DNA of 64,000 nt from assembly GCA_025345505.1 (NCBI GenBank), contig JANVCC010000018.1:11051178-11115177 (forward strand), written 5' to 3'. The notes below the pieces were generated by a model that saw only the letters and a program-made list of their open reading frames with translations, was not told the DNA's origin and did no database searches. The position numbers were made by a program, and so were the translations under genes. This document shows, in pieces, positions 63,060 through 64,000 of this stretch (its first letter is position 1; every line of letters starts with the position of its first letter). This DNA comes from Todiramphus chloris collaris. Lineage: Eukaryota; Chordata; Aves; Coraciiformes; Alcedinidae.

Positions 63060-64000
63060 GTAACTTGTAAGAGAATCAGAGTAGTCCTGGATGAAGCAAA
63101 AGAAATATGTGGTGGTTCCCATTCTCTTCAAGGGGAAGAAATATTGTGGAAAGAAGGAGGGAGTATGTAAGTATTCAATACCTTTTCTGAACAAAACCAT
63201 CCAACCAATCCTCCTTTCTGAGTGAGGTAAGGAGGAGCTAGGAAGTGGGTATACAATCTTGGTCTTTCTACCATAAAGACACTTTGGGACTTTAGGCCAC
63301 TTTATAAAAACAAAGACAACAAATCTTGAGAACATAGATGGTCACCAAAAGTTTATTTCAAGCTCATGATGTTAAGTTATGCAGAATGCAATGGTAAATC
63401 AGACAAATTGGGACTGTGTCCCAACCTTGCAGGTATATGTGAAACACACTTATTTTCTCAATTTAAATGCCTGACAGCAACCCAATTTCACCATATGTTT
63501 CCAAACACATTTTCCAAGTGATTCCTCAATAATATGTTGTAAAAATCTATTGTAAATTAGAATGAAGAGCTGTAAAAATAAAGAAACTTATACTTTCGGA
63601 CTGCAAGACAAATTCGTTGTCAAGAAAAGGGCCATTTTGTGCAGGCTTTTTGCCACAATACTTCTTAATCCTGAAACTTTCAGAGGTCTCTTCATGCTCA
63701 CAGACAGCATGCTCTTTCCGTTGGGAAGTGATGTTATAAGGGTGACAAAGATTTTGTTTTGACTGGCCCAAATATCAGCACAAGATGATACCCTTAGAAA
63801 TGGTTAGTTACTCTTTAAAAGCATGAAACCTGCTGCTCCTAAAGAGCTACTCTGTGCTACTTATTATTACACAAAATACACATTACATATATATGTGTAA
63901 AATTATATTTACTGATAAGGAATAAAGATGAAATAGCAATGAAATAGGGAAAAAAAAAGCTTGGGAGATACCAGTTTATTTAAGCAGCAATGCATACTCT
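63060..64000. other. No recognised gene or repeat
   Basis: AT-rich sequence to the window end. Opposed frames of 66 and 74 codons at 63547-63771 mirror each other and have no recognised domain. Confidence 0.58.

Noticed and set aside
62964-63335. 123-codon frame, minus strand
   Set aside because: Overlaps the edge of the LTR ending at 63054; no domain.
1-64000. A new multi-gene system
   Set aside because: No clustered host coding sequence is present. All coding-like content is decayed CR1 or falls in LTRs.

Overview
This window is vertebrate nuclear DNA, and the repeats make it avian. It holds at least seven separate CR1 LINE insertions, several ending in the (ATTCTATG)-type 3' tail usual for bird CR1, and six recognisable LTR copies that look like bird endogenous retroviruses of the ERVL kind. 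The species cannot be fixed from this alone. The background is AT-rich, with homopolymer runs, short microsatellites, one GATA array and one 10-N assembly gap inside that array. No host protein-coding gene, exon, rRNA or tRNA could be supported, so this is probably a gene-poor intergenic interval or a large intron.

Layout: 1-3.5 kb, unrecognised AT-rich DNA. 3.5-3.66 kb, an old LTR scrap beside a CR1 3' end. 6.36-7.98 kb, a 1.6-kb minus-strand CR1 with reverse-transcriptase remnants. 11.78-12.36 kb, a plus-strand CR1 3' part. 13.34-14.05 kb, a plus-strand LTR. 22.09-22.79 kb, a complete solo LTR with a 5-bp target duplication. 23.07-24.45 kb, a minus-strand CR1 split by a second CR1 in the opposite orientation. 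31.29-33.44 kb, the longest CR1 (about 2.15 kb, minus), followed after about 60 bp by another minus-strand CR1 (33.50-34.30 kb). 37.80-40.77 kb, a cluster of three LTRs: a plus copy, an unrelated minus copy, and a minus copy of the first family. 55.7-56.55 kb, sequence that looks like candidate conserved noncoding DNA. 57.36-57.48 kb, the GATA array with the gap. 59.27-60.00 kb, a CR1 with a 195-codon open stretch. 62.48-63.05 kb, a complete solo LTR with a target duplication.

All coding-like sequence is decayed CR1 ORF2. Its stops and its damaged catalytic motif show that these copies cannot move on their own. The most informative observations are the nested head-on CR1 at 23.30 kb, the TATA-upstream core shared by four LTRs, the 5-bp target duplications, a direct repeat bracketing the LTR at 37.8 kb, and CpG-type decay at the same codons in separate CR1 copies. 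I found no evidence of a new multi-gene system. Repeat boundaries are approximate unless a target duplication fixes them, and family names come from recognition by eye, not from a search.
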